Shown piece after piece: positions 17,301 through 24,617 of a stretch of 64,000 nucleotides of DNA. The notes under the pieces are model-generated. The model searched no databases, was not told where the DNA came from, and saw only the letters and a program-made list of their open reading frames with translations. The position numbers and the translations under genes are program-made. Within the stretch, counting starts at the first letter, position 1; each line of letters begins with the position of its first letter. The DNA comes from Halovulum sp039180525. GTDB lineage: Bacteria; Pseudomonadota; Alphaproteobacteria; Rhodobacterales; Rhodobacteraceae. The stretch lies in assembly GCA_039180525.1 (NCBI GenBank), contig JBCDDF010000014.1:3245-67244 (forward strand). Reading direction: 5' to 3'.

Positions 17301-17529
17301 GGTAAAGGCCGCCGATGACGGCCGCGGCCTGATCGTCCGGCTGTTCGAGAACGAACGCAGCCGCGGGCCGGTGACGCTGACATTCGACCGCCCCGTCGCC
17401 CAGGCCACGCTCTGCGATCTGCTGGAGGCCGCGATTGGCCCGGTCCGCCACGCGGGGGCGGAGGTGCATGTGAACCTGGCGCCCTATGAGATCGCCACGC
17501 TGCGGGTCACATTTGCGGAAGGGTCGTAG
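14308..17529 (+). CDS. Alpha-mannosidase, glycoside hydrolase family 38
   Basis: 1,073 residues, a typical GH38 length. The zinc-binding motif GHAHMDIAYLW lies at about residue 254, and the catalytic nucleophile Asp is in LWLPDTFGF at about 370, followed by a typical GH38 segment. The C-terminal half forms the beta domains of the family. A Gly/Asp-rich insertion (about residues 652-671, containing GDGGNGGGDGGG) interrupts the central region and is probably a surface loop. There is no signal peptide, so it acts in the cytoplasm on material brought in by the ABC transporter just upstream. Family members release terminal alpha-linked mannose; the natural glycan is unknown. The last 46 bases overlap the convergent acetyltransferase gene. 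Confidence 0.94.
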   Translation: MKHKLNWTPQKIAARLKLVRGMVYRRHHALPPFRYARLPGPEAPPPVAADVDDSGWEVIAPHSYWGAWSTDFILRSEFQVPGDWDPSAEIALHLPLGEAGDIFCHPEALAYIDGRVVASADRYHHELLLPETYRDGATHRLALHGWTGLSGWPPDPNAQTRLFMRDCAVVEIDRPTRDFLIHAELALEIALELEEHHHAKARLLYALDAACHLLDTREPIRTEAFYASVGPALAALDGGLHDAGFPMDFDLVAVGHAHMDIAYLWQVAQARRKTGRTFANMLRLMDEHPDFRFSQSQPQLYEFLEQDYPDVFKGVQDKVAQGQWEVMGGMWVEPDCNITGAEALVRQLVLGRRYYQDKFGDAETPVLWLPDTFGFTFSLPQLMKQAGLRWFVTNKVNWNQYNPMPAQLIWWQGLDGTRVLVHFLTTPRDVQYLPYPTTYKAEMTAEEVMGTWRNFRQKGAHKELMIAYGYGDGGGGPTRALIEKANALRRLPGAPRVRKGTVREFFERLERDGTDHLPVWNDEIYLELHRGTLTSQSRTKWMNRRCETRLHDAEFLAAYAGLSGAAYPHEAFDRAWKLLCLNQFHDILPGCSIAEVYKDTARDHATISGIARRASETALEALAGDTPPDTTMLAANPAPVGGRRTAFVPGAGAKHDDHGDGGNGGGDGGGLRDLRSGAALPSQRVEGGHLYQLADVPAYGLIALGGGGGGGPAAAETRLTAAMVAGGAVLENDLIRIDIAPNGEVSGIYDKQAQREVLKPGETGNQLILFEDRPLVWDAWDIDIFYEEHQERLTEVTRLEVVETGPLRAAVLVERRFRNSTVTQKIRLHHDSKQIDFDTRLNWHESQYLLKAAFPVDVFAQFATYDIQWGNITRPTHRNTSWDMARFEVPAQKWADLSEGGYGVALLNDSKYGYDVKDDVIRLTLLKCATMPDPKADQGEHHMVYALLPHTGDWRGQVPAAAIALNDPLILTPVTGGTGVAAERALVRCDGPNVILETVKAADDGRGLIVRLFENERSRGPVTLTFDRPVAQATLCDLLEAAIGPVRHAGAEVHVNLAPYEIATLRVTFAEGS

Positions 17530-18017
17530 GATGGGGTGACCGTCATCGGCAGGATCCGGCCCCAGCGCGTGTCCCGCGGCGGGCCGATCTGCCGGAACCC
17601 GGCCTTGCGATAGGCAGCGATGGCGCGGGCATTGTCGGGATGCGGGTCGGTGGCCACCACCGGGGCACCGTCCGCGAAAAGGGTCATCAGCCGTGCGGTG
17701 ATGAAGCCCGGCCCGTGCCCCTTCCCAACCATGTCCGCCTCGCCAATAAACTGGTCGATCCCGCGCGCGCCCGTCGGCAAGTGGAAGAACGGATGGTCCG
17801 CCCAGCCATGCACGGTGTAGTCCTGCATATAGGCGAAGGGGCGGTCGGCGATCTCCACGATCCAGCGAACCACACGGGGGTCGGGGAGCGGCGCTGCCGC
17901 GTCGGGTTCGGGTGCATCCCACCACGCGCGGACATGCGGGCGCGCCTGCCATTCGCAAAGCAGGTCGTGATCCGCCGCGGTTGCCGGACGGAAGACATAC
18001 GGATCGGCCCCGGTCAC
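17484..18017 (-). CDS. GNAT-family N-acetyltransferase (AAC(6')-like)
   Basis: A 177-residue acetyl-CoA-dependent acetyltransferase starting at GTG 18017. The core GIDQFIGEADMVGKGHGPGF, then PHPDNARAIAAYRKAGF, follows the layout of the AAC(6')/siderophore-type GNAT subgroup. Such proteins acetylate amines; nothing here shows that it acts on an antibiotic. Its last 15 or so codons overlap the 3' end of the mannosidase gene in the opposite direction and include a REP-like core (CGTAGGATGGGG on the plus strand), suggesting that the C-terminus was extended by a repeat. Confidence 0.8.
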   Translation of the reverse strand: MTGADPYVFRPATAADHDLLCEWQARPHVRAWWDAPEPDAAAPLPDPRVVRWIVEIADRPFAYMQDYTVHGWADHPFFHLPTGARGIDQFIGEADMVGKGHGPGFITARLMTLFADGAPVVATDPHPDNARAIAAYRKAGFRQIGPPRDTRWGRILPMTVTPSYDPSANVTRSVAIS

Positions 18018-18213
18018 ATTGCCGGCCTATCACATCGGTCCGGATCGGCAATGCACCCGATCGGGCGCGCACAGGCGGTGGCCGGGCGCGGCGCGGGCGG
18101 CAGCTTGCTTCGTAAATCCGAGTTGACAGCCATTTGATGCCGATTCCGACAGTTTCGCTTTGCTGCGTCGCAACATCGTGGCAGCATGCCCCCACTTTCT
18201 GGGGGAGACTCAC

Positions 18214-18609
18214 ATGCATCGTTTCGCGCTTCTGGCCGCTTTGATCGCGGCCACGCCGCTTCTTGCGGATGACTTCGACGGCCCGCGCCAGGGCAAGGGC
18301 CTGAGCAACCGCACCCTGGGTGAGATCCCACTGGCAGAGGCGACCGCGGAACATACGAATTCCACCCTGCGCATGCGCTATTGGGAAATCGAGCCCGGCG
18401 GGATCGTACCGGTCCACAATCACGGCACCCGGCCCAGCATCATCTGGGTGCAGCAGGGCACCATCGTGGAACACCGCTCCGACCGCGACGAGCCAGAGAT
18501 CTATGGCCCCGGCATGGTCTCGGTCGAGGTCGGCATCCAGCATTGGTGGGAGAACACCGGCGACGAAACCGTGATCTTGATCGCCGCCGACGTCTACGAC
18601 AAGAACTAG
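18214..18609 (+). CDS. Small exported cupin protein
   Basis: 131 residues with an apparent signal peptide (MHRFALLAALIAATPLLADD) followed by one cupin barrel: RYWEIEPGGIVPVHNHGTRP, then GPGMVSVEVGIQHWWEN. The first motif keeps two His and supports a metal site; the second is partly conserved. Exported cupins of this size are often of unknown function. The ATG at 18214 is supported by GGGGGAG upstream. The MFS gene follows closely. Confidence 0.78.
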   Translation: MHRFALLAALIAATPLLADDFDGPRQGKGLSNRTLGEIPLAEATAEHTNSTLRMRYWEIEPGGIVPVHNHGTRPSIIWVQQGTIVEHRSDRDEPEIYGPGMVSVEVGIQHWWENTGDETVILIAADVYDKN

Positions 18610-18650
18610 CTCCCGTGTTTCTGACCGTGACGGGGGCGCTGGCCGGCGAC

Positions 18651-19811
18651 ATGCCGCGCGATGTGCTGCGGCGCAGCGCGATTATAGGGCTGATCGCGTT
18701 TCTGACGCTGATCGACCTGTTCGGCAGCCAGGCGCTGCTGCCGCGGCTGGTGGATCTTTATCAGACCGATGCCGCGACGATGGGTTTCGCGGTCAATGCC
18801 AGCACCATCGGCATGGCCCTGGCCGGCATCACCGTGGCCTGGTTCAGCGATCGGATCGATCGCCGGCGGGGGCTGTGGCTGAGCCTGGCCATCCTGGCGA
18901 TCCCGACCTTTCTGCTGTCGATCACGCGCGATCCGACGATATTCGCGGTGTTGCGGATCGCGCAGGGCGCCTGCATGGCGACCGCGTTCACGCTGACCAT
19001 GACCTATCTGTCCGAACGCTGCGACCTGACCGCGGCGGCGGGGGCGATGGCGGCCTATATCACCGGCAATGTCGCGGCGAACCTATTCGGCCGGCTGATG
19101 GCGGGCGCGTTCGCCGACTGGGTCGGCGTGCCGGGAAGCTTCGTGGCCTTCGCCTGTCTCAACCTGATCGGCGCGGCGGTGGCCTATCTTTATATCAGCC
19201 CCGACATGCCGCATGGGCCGCGGCCGGGCGAATCGCCGCTGATGGCATGGCGCGCGCATCTGTCGGTGCCGGCCCTGCGCGCCGCGTTCGGCGTGGGTTT
19301 CCTGATCCTTTTCGCCTTTATCGGAACGTTCACCTACGTGAACCTGGAGCTTGTGGGCCCGCGGCTCGGCCTGGACGCCGCCTATCTGGGCGTCGTCTAT
19401 CTGGTCTTCGCCCCTGCACTTCTAACCACGCCGCTGGCCGGGCGCGCCGTCGCGCGCTGGGGGCCGCGACCGGTCTATTGGGCGGCGGCGGTCATCTCCA
19501 TTCTGGGTCTGGTGTTGCTCTTGGTGCCAAGCCTTCCCCCGGTTCTGCTGGGCCTGGCGCTGATGGGCGCGGGCACGTTCTTTGCCCAGGCCGCGGCGAC
19601 CGGCTTTGTCGGCCGCCGCGCGGTGTCACATCACGCCGCCGCCAATGGGCTCTATCTGACAAGCTATTACATGGGCGGGCTTCTGGGTGCGCTTGTGCTG
19701 GGCCAGATCTATGTTAGGTCCGGCTGGCCGGCGACGGTGGGACTGTTGATCGCCGCGATGGCGCTGTCCTGCCTGCTGGCCCGCCGTTTCGACACCCCGC
19801 CCCCCGAATAG
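18651..19811 (+). CDS. MFS transporter (drug/metabolite exporter type)
   Basis: About 386 residues with a repeated hydrophobic pattern consistent with twelve transmembrane helices. The loop after helix 2 carries the MFS signature (AWFSDRIDRRRGLW). Sequence and length suit the arabinose-efflux/multidrug group, with unknown cargo. Two starts are possible, GTG 18615 and ATG 18651; neither has a clear ribosome binding site. The ATG is preferred because it leaves a short cytoplasmic N-terminus before the first helix. bdhA begins 9 bases after its stop. Confidence 0.82.
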   Translation: MPRDVLRRSAIIGLIAFLTLIDLFGSQALLPRLVDLYQTDAATMGFAVNASTIGMALAGITVAWFSDRIDRRRGLWLSLAILAIPTFLLSITRDPTIFAVLRIAQGACMATAFTLTMTYLSERCDLTAAAGAMAAYITGNVAANLFGRLMAGAFADWVGVPGSFVAFACLNLIGAAVAYLYISPDMPHGPRPGESPLMAWRAHLSVPALRAAFGVGFLILFAFIGTFTYVNLELVGPRLGLDAAYLGVVYLVFAPALLTTPLAGRAVARWGPRPVYWAAAVISILGLVLLLVPSLPPVLLGLALMGAGTFFAQAAATGFVGRRAVSHHAAANGLYLTSYYMGGLLGALVLGQIYVRSGWPATVGLLIAAMALSCLLARRFDTPPPE

Positions 19812-19820
19812 GAGACACTC

Positions 19821-20603
19821 ATGCTCAACGGAAAAACCGCGATCGTCACCGGCTCGACCAGCGGGATCGGGCTGGGGATCGCCCAGGCGCTGGCCGGTGC
19901 CGGCGCAAACGTGGTACTGAACGGCTTTGGCGATGCCGACGAGATCGAGGCCACGCGCAAGGACATTGCCGACTGCCATGGCGTGGCCGCGCTTTATAAC
20001 GGCGCCGACATGTCGAAGCCCGATCAGATTGAGGCGCTGGTCGACAGCGTCACGGGCGAATTGGGCCAGGTCGACATCGTGGTCAACAATGCCGGCATCC
20101 AGACGGTTTCTCCGGTGGAGGAATTTCCTGTCGATCGCTGGGATCTGATCCTCGCGATCAATCTGTCCAGCGCGTTCCACATGACCCGGACCACGATCAA
20201 GGGCATGAAGGACCGCGGCTGGGGCCGGATTGTCAACGTCGCCTCGGCCCATGGCCTGGTCGCGTCGCCTTACAAATCGGCCTATGTCGCGGCCAAGCAC
20301 GGGATCGTGGGTTTCACCAAGACCATCGCGCTGGAGGCCGCCGAACATGGCGTGACCGTCAATGCGATCTGCCCGGGCTATGTGCTGACGCCGCTGGTGG
20401 AAAAACAGATCCCCGACACCGCCAAGGCGCGGGGGATCAGCGAGGAAGAGGTCAAGCGCGACGTGCTTTTGGCCGCCCAGGCGACCAAGCAATTCGTCAC
20501 CGTCGAACAACTGGGCGGGCTGGCCGTATTCCTGTGTTCCGACAATGCCGCCCAGATCACCGGCACGGCGATGCCGGTCGATGGCGGCTGGACGGCGCAT
20601 TAG
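19821..20603 (+). CDS. bdhA: D-3-hydroxybutyrate dehydrogenase
   Basis: A short-chain dehydrogenase of 260 residues that interconverts 3-hydroxybutyrate and acetoacetate with NAD. The cofactor motif TGSTSGIG is at 10-17 and the catalytic Tyr155 and Lys159 are in SAYVAAKHG. The C-terminal VFLCSDNAAQITGTAMPVDG is typical of Bdh. A good ribosome binding site (AGGAGA) precedes the ATG. It is immediately followed by a patatin-like gene, which suggests a role in mobilising polyhydroxybutyrate. Confidence 0.95.
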   Translation: MLNGKTAIVTGSTSGIGLGIAQALAGAGANVVLNGFGDADEIEATRKDIADCHGVAALYNGADMSKPDQIEALVDSVTGELGQVDIVVNNAGIQTVSPVEEFPVDRWDLILAINLSSAFHMTRTTIKGMKDRGWGRIVNVASAHGLVASPYKSAYVAAKHGIVGFTKTIALEAAEHGVTVNAICPGYVLTPLVEKQIPDTAKARGISEEEVKRDVLLAAQATKQFVTVEQLGGLAVFLCSDNAAQITGTAMPVDGGWTAH

Positions 20604-20606
20604 CAC

Positions 20607-21671
20607 ATGTCGAAATTTCAGGGCCGCCAGAAACACCATGTGAAATCCATGAACCTCGCGCTGCAGGGCGGCGGCGCGCATGGCGCGTTCACCTGGGGCG
20701 TGCTGGACCGGTTGTTCGAAGACGGCCGGATCTGGATCGAGGCAATCTCGGGCACGTCGGCTGGGGCGATGAATGCGGTCGTCGCCGCCCAAGGCATGTA
20801 TGACGGCGGCGGCGACGGCGCGCGCGCGGAGTTGGAGCGGTTCTGGCGGGAGGTTTCGATCTCGGGCCGCGCCAGCCCGATCCAGCGCAGTTTCTTCGAC
20901 CAACTTCTGGGCAACTGGTCGCTCGACAACTCGCCGGGTTATCTGATGATGGATCTGTTCAGCCGGCTGGCCTCGCCCTACGACCTGAATCCGCTGGGCA
21001 TCAACCCATTGAAGGTCCTGGTCGAGCGTTTCATCGATTTCGAAAAGGTGCGGGATTGTTCCGATCTGCCGATCTTTTTGTCGGCGACCAATGTCGAAAC
21101 GGGCCGCGTGCGCATCTTCGACCGCGAAGAGGTGACGCTGGACGTCGTCATGGCCTCTGCCTGTCTGCCGTTTCTGTTCCACGCAGTGGAAATCGACGGC
21201 GTGCCCTATTGGGACGGCGGCTATATGGGCAATCCGGTGCTGTTTCCGTTCATCGACAATAGCCCCGCGGAAGACATCCTGATCGTCCAGATCAACCCGA
21301 TGCAACGCAAGGGGACGCCCAAGACCGCGCGCGAGATCCTGAACCGCGTGAACGAGATCACCTTCAATTCCTCGCTGGTGCGCGAGTTGCGCAACATGGA
21401 GTTCATCTGCCGGCTGCTGAACGAGGAAAAGGTCAGCGCCAACGAGTTCCGCGACATGAAGGTGCATATGATCGAGGGCACCGAGGCGCTGCTGGATTTG
21501 GGCGCATCCTCGAAAATGAACGCGGAGTGGGAGTTTCTCGTCCATCTACGCGACATCGGGCGTGCAGTGACCGATACCTGGCTGGCAGCGCATTTCGACG
21601 ATGTCGGGGAACGGACAACGGTCGACCTGACGGGGATGTTCGAGGCGATCGGCGTCAAGCATTACGGTTGA
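20607..21671 (+). CDS. Patatin-like phospholipase/esterase
   Basis: A 354-residue serine hydrolase of the patatin fold. The oxyanion-hole glycines are GGGAHG (21-26), the nucleophile Ser51 sits in GTSAG, and the dyad Asp203 in WDGGYMGNP. There is no signal peptide. It starts 3 bases after the bdhA stop, so the two are co-transcribed. Patatin-type enzymes can deacylate lipids, but this context suggests an intracellular ester hydrolase connected with polyhydroxybutyrate granules; that role is inferred. A later ATG (codon 15, MNLALQGGG) could also serve as start. Confidence 0.88.
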   Translation: MSKFQGRQKHHVKSMNLALQGGGAHGAFTWGVLDRLFEDGRIWIEAISGTSAGAMNAVVAAQGMYDGGGDGARAELERFWREVSISGRASPIQRSFFDQLLGNWSLDNSPGYLMMDLFSRLASPYDLNPLGINPLKVLVERFIDFEKVRDCSDLPIFLSATNVETGRVRIFDREEVTLDVVMASACLPFLFHAVEIDGVPYWDGGYMGNPVLFPFIDNSPAEDILIVQINPMQRKGTPKTAREILNRVNEITFNSSLVRELRNMEFICRLLNEEKVSANEFRDMKVHMIEGTEALLDLGASSKMNAEWEFLVHLRDIGRAVTDTWLAAHFDDVGERTTVDLTGMFEAIGVKHYG

Positions 21672-21690
21672 GCGGCCGCATGGGTGGCCG

Positions 21691-21731
21691 CCGCCGGAGC
21701 CTCCGGCGGGGATATTTTTGGATCGAAGAAG
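21691..21731 (+). terminator. Terminator-like stem with T-run (dispersed element copy 3)
   Basis: Perfect inverted repeat CCGCCGGAG-C-CTCCGGCGG, then GGATATTTTTGG and GATCGAAGAAG. It begins about 20 bases after the patatin stop, so it probably ends the bdhA-patatin transcript. It is the clearest example of the repeat also seen at 1837, 14240, 52451 and 60409. Confidence 0.65.
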
Positions 21732-21743
21732 CCGGGGCGCGGG

Positions 21744-22592
21744 TCAGGTGCCGTAGGCCTTGGCCTCTTGCCGTTGTGTGCCCAGGCCTTCGACGTGTAC
21801 ATCCATCACATCGCCCGGACGCAGGAAGCGTTGCGGGCGCATGCCCATGCCCACGCCTTCGGGCGTGCCGGTGGCGATGACGTCGCCGGGACGCAGGGTC
21901 ATGAAGCGGGACATGTAGGAAATGATCTCGGCGACGCCGAAGATCATGTCGCTGGTGGAGGAGGACTGCACGGTCTCACCGTTCAGCTTCAGCGAAAGCG
22001 CCAGGTTTTGGGGGTCGGCGATGTCGGCGGCGCTGACCAGCCAGGGGCCCAGAGGGGCGAAGCTGGGCGCGGATTTGCCCTTGATCCACTGCCCGCCACG
22101 TTCGATCTGAAAGGCACGTTCGCTGACATCGTTGATCGTGCAATAGGCGGAGACGCAGTCGAGCGCTTGAGCCTCGCGGACATGCGCCACCTCGCGGCCG
22201 ATGACGACGCCAAGCTCGACTTCCCAGTCGGTCTTTTCGGAGTCCTTGGGGATCACCACCGGGTCGAACGGGCCGCTGAGCGCGCTGGTCGCCTTGGAGA
22301 AAATAATCGGTTCCTTGGGCGGTTCGGCCCCGGTTTCGGCGGCGTGGCGGGCGTAGTTCAGCCCGATGCAATAGAAATTCGGCACATCGGCCAGCGCGCA
22401 GCCGATGCGGGTGTCGGGGGCAAGTTCCGGCAGGTCGGACAGGTCGCGGTCAGCGAGCGCCGCAAGCGCGTCCGACGCGACACCGGCGCCGGCGAAATCA
22501 ATGGCGATACCCGACAGATCGCGTAGCGTGCCGTTCGCATCCACACATCCCGGCTTTTCCGCGCCGGCGGCCCCGTGCCTGAGAAACTTCAT
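21744..22592 (-). CDS. Fumarylacetoacetate hydrolase (FAH) family protein
   Basis: 282 residues. The start at 22592 has a strong ribosome binding site (GGGAGGGG) six bases upstream. It contains the FAH core: FYCIGLNYARHAAE, EKTDWEVELGVVIGREV with the metal-binding acidic residues, YCTINDVSERAFQ, and GDVIATGTPEGVGMG. The closest group I recognise is the one often labelled ureidoglycolate lyase or 2,4-diketo-3-deoxy-L-fuconate hydrolase. In the latter reaction pyruvate and lactate are released, which would feed the lactate dehydrogenase at the left of the window. It is divergent from the TRAP operon and likely co-regulated with it. Confidence 0.85.
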   Translation of the reverse strand: MKFLRHGAAGAEKPGCVDANGTLRDLSGIAIDFAGAGVASDALAALADRDLSDLPELAPDTRIGCALADVPNFYCIGLNYARHAAETGAEPPKEPIIFSKATSALSGPFDPVVIPKDSEKTDWEVELGVVIGREVAHVREAQALDCVSAYCTINDVSERAFQIERGGQWIKGKSAPSFAPLGPWLVSAADIADPQNLALSLKLNGETVQSSSTSDMIFGVAEIISYMSRFMTLRPGDVIATGTPEGVGMGMRPQRFLRPGDVMDVHVEGLGTQRQEAKAYGT

Positions 22593-22737
22593 CGATCCCC
22601 TCCCTAATTCGGGCGCGACCGCCCCGTCGCAAACGGCTTGCCACGGCTCGGCCCGCTGGTCTAGCGTTTCCCCATAGCCCGGAGATCCGGGCTGACAGCA
22701 CCAAGACGCCGCGCTCGAACGCGGCAAGGGAGGATAG

Positions 22738-23751
22738 ATGAAACTTACGCATCTCGTCGCGGGCACCGCGACGGCGGCCATCCTGGCCGCGGGCGCTGCG
22801 GCGCAAACCACCAGTCTGCGTATTCAGACGCATTACGCGCCGGAAACGCCCTCGGGCCAGTTGGCGGCACAGTATGTCGAGGATGTCCAGGCGATGTCGA
22901 ACGGCGAGATCCAGGTGGAGATGTTCTATTCTTCGTCTGTGGTCAAATCGACCGAGACCTTCGATGCCGCCGCAACCGGGATTCTGGATTGCGACATGAC
23001 CGGCGGTGGTTATCAGACCGGCAAGAACCCCGCCTTCCAGTTCGTTGGCGACATCATGGGCGGCTATTCCACGCCGTATCAGCAGCTGAGCTGGCTCTAC
23101 TACGGTGGCGGGCTGGATGCGGCCCAGGAGCTTTACAACAAATACGACATGCAGTTGGTCGGCTGGTGGGTCTACGGGCAGGAGAGCTTTGCCTCCTCCA
23201 AGCCCATCGACGGGCCGGAGGCGTTCAAGGACTGGAAATTCCGCTCCCCCCCGGGGATGGAAACCAAGATCTTCGAAAAGCTGGGCGCCAAGCCGATCGT
23301 GATGGACTTCACCGAAATCTTCACCGCGCTTGAGACCGGCATCATCGATGGCGCCGACGCGTCCGGCCTGGCCAACAATGTCGGCCTGGGGCTTTACGAT
23401 CTGGTCAAGCACGCCAACTTTCCCGGCTTCCATTCCATGCCGTCCGATCACCTGGCCTGCCGCAAGGACATGTGGGACGCGATGCCCGCGCATCACCGTA
23501 CCATCATGTCGGTGGCGATGGAGGCGCTGGCACTGCGTACCGCGCTGACCTTTGAGAAGAAGAACGCCGAAGCCGCGGCCATGCTGCGCGAACAGGGCGT
23601 GACGCTGCATCAATGGTCCGAGGAAGATCTGCAGACCTTCCGCGATGCGGCGCAGGAAACCTGGCCCGAATTTGCGACCACGCCCGAAGCCGAGGCGCTG
23701 GTGGCCAGCCATTTGGGCTATTTGGAACAGCTGGGCCTGGTATCCCAGTAA
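22738..23751 (+). CDS. TRAP transporter substrate-binding protein (DctP family)
   Basis: A 337-residue periplasmic binding protein with a clear signal peptide (cleavage likely at AAA-Q, near residue 22). The DctP fold is recognisable from SLRIQTHYAPETPSGQLAAQ, the central WKFRSPPGMETKIFEKLGAKP and the ALETGIIDGADAS segment. TRAP systems import carboxylate-bearing compounds using the Na+ gradient; the neighbours point to a sugar acid or keto acid. The ribosome binding site is GGGAGGA. A perfect GC hairpin follows the gene. Confidence 0.93.
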   Translation: MKLTHLVAGTATAAILAAGAAAQTTSLRIQTHYAPETPSGQLAAQYVEDVQAMSNGEIQVEMFYSSSVVKSTETFDAAATGILDCDMTGGGYQTGKNPAFQFVGDIMGGYSTPYQQLSWLYYGGGLDAAQELYNKYDMQLVGWWVYGQESFASSKPIDGPEAFKDWKFRSPPGMETKIFEKLGAKPIVMDFTEIFTALETGIIDGADASGLANNVGLGLYDLVKHANFPGFHSMPSDHLACRKDMWDAMPAHHRTIMSVAMEALALRTALTFEKKNAEAAAMLREQGVTLHQWSEEDLQTFRDAAQETWPEFATTPEAEALVASHLGYLEQLGLVSQ

Positions 23752-23767
23752 CCCGATCCTGACCATT

Positions 23768-23792
23768 GCGGCGGGCCGGCCTGGCCCGCCGC
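23768..23792 (+). terminator. GC hairpin between TRAP binding protein and permease
   Basis: Perfect 10-bp stem GCGGCGGGCC / GGCCCGCCGC with a five-base loop, 16 bases after the dctP stop and 24 bases before dctQ. Like the stem after the ABC binding protein, it has no T-run and probably tunes the ratio of binding protein to permease. Confidence 0.65.
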
Positions 23793-23816
23793 GGCTTTCG
23801 GCATCGGGGAGACGGC

Positions 23817-24617
23817 ATGCGCAAAAGCACCGGCGCGTTCACCGAGTGGATGGCCCCGCTCGCTTTCATCGCCTGCGCGGCCTGGGTGATCTGGTATGGC
23901 GCCAGCTTCATCATGGCGTTCGGCGGCGAAACCGAGGCGTTGGCGGCCAAATACCGCCAGGCCGGGCCGCTCGATTTCGTCATTCTCGCAGCCCTGCCCG
24001 TGCTCGCCGTGATCGGCGCCGCCACGGTGCGCCGGGCGGATATGGAATACGAGGATTTCGGCGTCTTCGACCGATTGTCGATCTTCATCGGCCGGGTGAC
24101 GATGCTGCTGATCGCGCTGCTGGTCTGCGTGATGTTCTACGAGGTCGTGCTGCGCTATGCTTTTGAACGCCCGACGCTTTGGGCCAATGAACTCAGTCTG
24201 TGGATGGCCGGGTTCGTGTTCATGTTCGCTGGGCTCTACGCCATGCAGCAGCGCAGCCACATCCGCATCTTTCTGCTCTATGATCTGATGCCGCGCTGGC
24301 TGCAGAAAGTCTGCGACACGATTTCCACCCTGCTGATCGTCGTCTTCGCCGCCGCCGTCGTCTATGGCGGCTATGGCGAGGCTTCGGCCAAGTTCCTGCG
24401 CTGGGAACTTTACGGCACCGCTTTTGATCCGCCGCTGCCGGCCACGACCAAACCCGCGATCCTGATCGTGATCTGCCTGGTGGCGCTGCAGGCGGTGTCC
24501 AACCTGTTCAAGGACTGGTCGAAGGAAAAAGAGGTTCACCTGCCGGTGGAGGATATCGACGTAGAAGAGCTTACTCGGGGCGCTTTGGGCGACGACGCAC
24601 AGGGCGGGAAACGCTGA
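23817..24617 (+). CDS. TRAP transporter small permease (DctQ family)
   Basis: 266 residues starting at ATG 23817 after GGGGAGAC. It is longer than the usual DctQ: an extra N-terminal pair of hydrophobic segments (FIACAAWVIWYGASFIM and LDFVILAALPVLAVIGAATV) precedes the standard four-helix DctQ domain, which is marked by MFYEVVLRYAFERPTLWANELSLW. It pairs with the large permease, whose ATG overlaps its stop by one base (TGATG). Confidence 0.88.
   Translation: MRKSTGAFTEWMAPLAFIACAAWVIWYGASFIMAFGGETEALAAKYRQAGPLDFVILAALPVLAVIGAATVRRADMEYEDFGVFDRLSIFIGRVTMLLIALLVCVMFYEVVLRYAFERPTLWANELSLWMAGFVFMFAGLYAMQQRSHIRIFLLYDLMPRWLQKVCDTISTLLIVVFAAAVVYGGYGEASAKFLRWELYGTAFDPPLPATTKPAILIVICLVALQAVSNLFKDWSKEKEVHLPVEDIDVEELTRGALGDDAQGGKR

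Noticed and set aside
17484..18017. Aminoglycoside resistance gene
   Set aside because: The GNAT fold resembles AAC(6'), but the subgroup includes many other acetyltransferases and nothing here shows the substrate.
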